Notes under the pieces: model-generated
Told to the model about the DNA's origin: nothing
The model's input: only the letters and a program-made list of their open reading frames with translations
Databases searched by the model: none
NCBI RefSeq assembly: GCF_004751985.1
Contig: NZ_CP038492.1
Coordinates: 124,001 to 188,000 of the forward strand
Source: Rhodophyticola sp. CCM32
GTDB taxonomy: Bacteria > Pseudomonadota > Alphaproteobacteria > Rhodobacterales > Rhodobacteraceae
Length of the DNA: 64,000 nucleotides
Direction of reading: 5' to 3'
In this document: in pieces, positions 62,596-64,000 of the stretch
How the letters are laid out: each line of letters begins with the position of its first letter
How positions within the stretch are numbered: position 1 is the stretch's first letter
Translations under genes and position numbers: made by a program

Positions 62596-63168
62596 TGTCT
62601 TACGGGCCGCGACGGCGCGGGCCGTCGTCGCGGCAGGCTTGCACCCGACTATCGGTCCATTCATCATCGGCCCGAGTACGTGAAGAGCCGCAAGACATTT
62701 GGAGAATGGGAAGGTGACTTGATGATCTTTGAGAAGAAGACGGGCAAGATGAATGTCGCTTCCTTGGTCGAGCGCAAGACCCGCTTCGCTATCCTGTTCC
62801 TCAACAACGACCGCAGCTCGACACACTTCGTCAACAAGCTGATGGATGTGATGGAACCCCTGCCCCAGCCTGCAAGGCGCTCGATCACCTTCGACCGCGG
62901 CTTCGAGTTCCGCGCGTGGCGCAAGCTGAAGTCGGGCATCGGGACCGAAAGCTGGTTTTGCGATCCGCAAGCACCCTGGCAAAAAGGTTCGGTCGAGAAC
63001 CTGAATAAACGCGCGCGCCGATATCTACCCCGAGACACCCAGCTCGCGGCGCTCTCAAATCGCAATATGAACGCGATTTGCGACCGCCTGAACGGCACAC
63101 CCAGAAAGTGCCTCGGATGGCGCACCCCGACCGAGGCGTTCAGAGAAGAGATGATGAAACTGAGATAG
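62596..63168 (+). mobile_element. IS30-family transposase, C-terminal fragment
   Basis: The C-terminal catalytic part of an IS30 transposase. The frame is open from about 62596 without a start codon: LTGRDGAG...[24 protein letters not shown], then ITFDRGFEF and PWQKGSVENLNKRARRYLPRDT. These give the DDE triad (Asp in GDLM, Asp in TFDRG, Glu in VENLN). The helix-turn-helix N-terminal two-fifths are gone. It follows the IS5 relic by 70 bases and is followed by an IS3 scrap. Confidence 0.88.
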
Positions 63169-63194
63169 AGGATACCGTCGCAACGACCCTTGAG

Positions 63195-63311
63195 CCACCA
63201 GGAATGAGCAGCGCAAGCTTCTACAAATGGCGCGCCAAGTTTGGCGGCATGGATGCGTCTTTGATGTCTGAGATGAAGGATATGGCGGAGGAGAACCGCC
63301 AGCGGAAGTAG
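63195..63311 (+). mobile_element. IS3-family OrfA fragment
   Basis: A 37-codon stretch reads PGMSSASFYKWRAKFGGMDASLMSEMKDMAEENRQRK and stops. It corresponds to the end of the helix-turn-helix and start of the leucine zipper of IS3-type OrfA (commonly SASFYKWRAKYGGM...LKELEDENRRLKK). Only this scrap remains. The rest of 63169-63427 shows no gene. Confidence 0.75.
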
Positions 63312-63427
63312 TAAATCCCGTGTCTTGATGGGCTTAGATAGGATGACAGCATCATAGGGCGTGTGTCCCACTTTGTGTCACACCCGACCGATCAGCCGCT
63401 AACCCTATGATTTAGAGCGTTTTGCGT

Positions 63428-64000
63428 TTAATTGGTTCCATATCCTGCGGCTTTGAAGAAGTTGAAGCCTTCTTCGTCCGTGAAGAGATCGCACACTTGA
63501 CCGACCGCGTTCCATAACGCGTCATATGTTCTTGCTGCGGCTTTTCGGATCAGCGTTTTGAGCTTTGAGAAAGCCATCTCTATGGGGTTGAGATCGGGCG
63601 AGTATGGCGGCAAGAACAAGAACCACGCACCGACATCGCGCAACATTTCGGCGGCCCGCGCACTTTTGTGGCTGGAAAGGTTGTCCAGGATGATCACGTC
63701 CCCCTTGCTCAGGGTCGGTGCGAGTTGGGTTTCGACGTAGGTATCGAATGTCACGCGGTTCATGGCACCGTCGATGACCCATGGCGCGTCCAGCCTGTTA
63801 TGTCGCAACGCCGCGACAAAGGTTTGCGTGCGCCAGTGCCCGAAAGGCGCGTGATCGACCAGCCGCTGACCGCGCGGTGCCCAGCCGGTCGTCTTGGCCA
63901 TGTTGGTTTTCAGCCAGGTTTCGTCAATGAAGCCAATACGTTCCAGCATATGTGCCATGAACGGCTGGCTGTGTGTGATCCAGATATGCCTTTGCCGGGC
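63428..64000 (-). mobile_element. IS630-family transposase, 5' part outside the window
   Basis: The minus-strand frame is open to the right edge; 190 codons are visible, including 14 before the first ATG (WITHSQPFMAHMLERIGFIDETW). The DDE catalytic core is complete: FIDETW (Asp), VIILDNLSSHKS (Asp) and PPYSPDLNPIEMAFSKLKTLIR (Glu). C-terminus GFNFFKAAGYGTN is typical of this IS630 group, which often makes the transposase from two overlapping frames. A probable element end, TTTAGAGCGTTTTGCGTTTA, lies at 63411-63430, overlapping the stop. This copy appears intact as far as seen. Confidence 0.92.

Overview
This 64 kb, GC-rich window has the gene content and operon style of an alphaproteobacterium of the Rhodobacterales (Roseobacter/Rhodobacter relatives). 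Pointers are the acs-ActP-DUF4212-DUF294-exonuclease neighbourhood, a seven-gene Mrp antiporter, glcDEF, pobA-pcaHG, many ATGA/TTGA start-stop overlaps, and a hairpin followed by a TATTT...GAGAAG motif after several genes. It is mostly catabolic and housekeeping chromosome. The right end is insertion-sequence debris. No rRNA, tRNA or CRISPR array was recognised.

Layout: 1-1408, end of a class II aldolase and a frameshifted inositol-dehydrogenase-like gene. 1421-3973, pobA-pcaH-pcaG, which turns 4-hydroxybenzoate into protocatechuate and opens the ring. 4129-6587, a GAPDH-like gene overlapping gabD. 6780-16570, a minus-strand acetate region: acs, an internally deleted adenylate kinase, DUF4212/ActP symporter, a DUF294 signalling protein, a membrane protein, a membrane-bound exonuclease and a GntR regulator. 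17200-20042, two LysR regulators and a shortened Ldh2-type dehydrogenase. 20237-25999, mrpABCDEFG. 26056-30865, a phosphatase, an FtsX-type ABC exporter and a divergent tesA-like esterase. 30925-34894, glpR, frameshifted glpD and glpK. 35017-41625, an eight-gene MarR-flanked operon (fumarylacetoacetase, VOC, MBL-fold, DinB, FAD hydroxylase, DUF2783, zeta-GST, carboxymuconolactone decarboxylase). 41648-46504, DUF2461, a lone heparinase II/III-type lyase, DUF2798 and a WYL regulator/VOC pair. 46919-54424, DUF1285 and a MoxR/DUF58/DUF4159 (Bat-type) cluster whose last gene is frameshifted. 54504-55722, a small exported protein and an AT-richer HAD hydrolase. 56063-60100, glcDEF. 60271-61729, a trypsin-like protease and an Hsp20 gene behind a ROSE-like RNA thermometer. 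61944-64000, remnants of IS5, IS30 and IS3 plus an IS630 transposase running off the window.

The most striking non-genic signal is a family of tandem 18-bp palindromes of form GGAWWWC-N4-GWWWTCC. It occurs at six intergenic loci, always as two or three units with 4-5 bp spacers (22-23 bp period), nearly always just after gene ends. Three genes (iolG-like, glpD, the last gene of the MoxR cluster) each look as if one base is missing from a short homopolymer. That may be assembly error or real decay.
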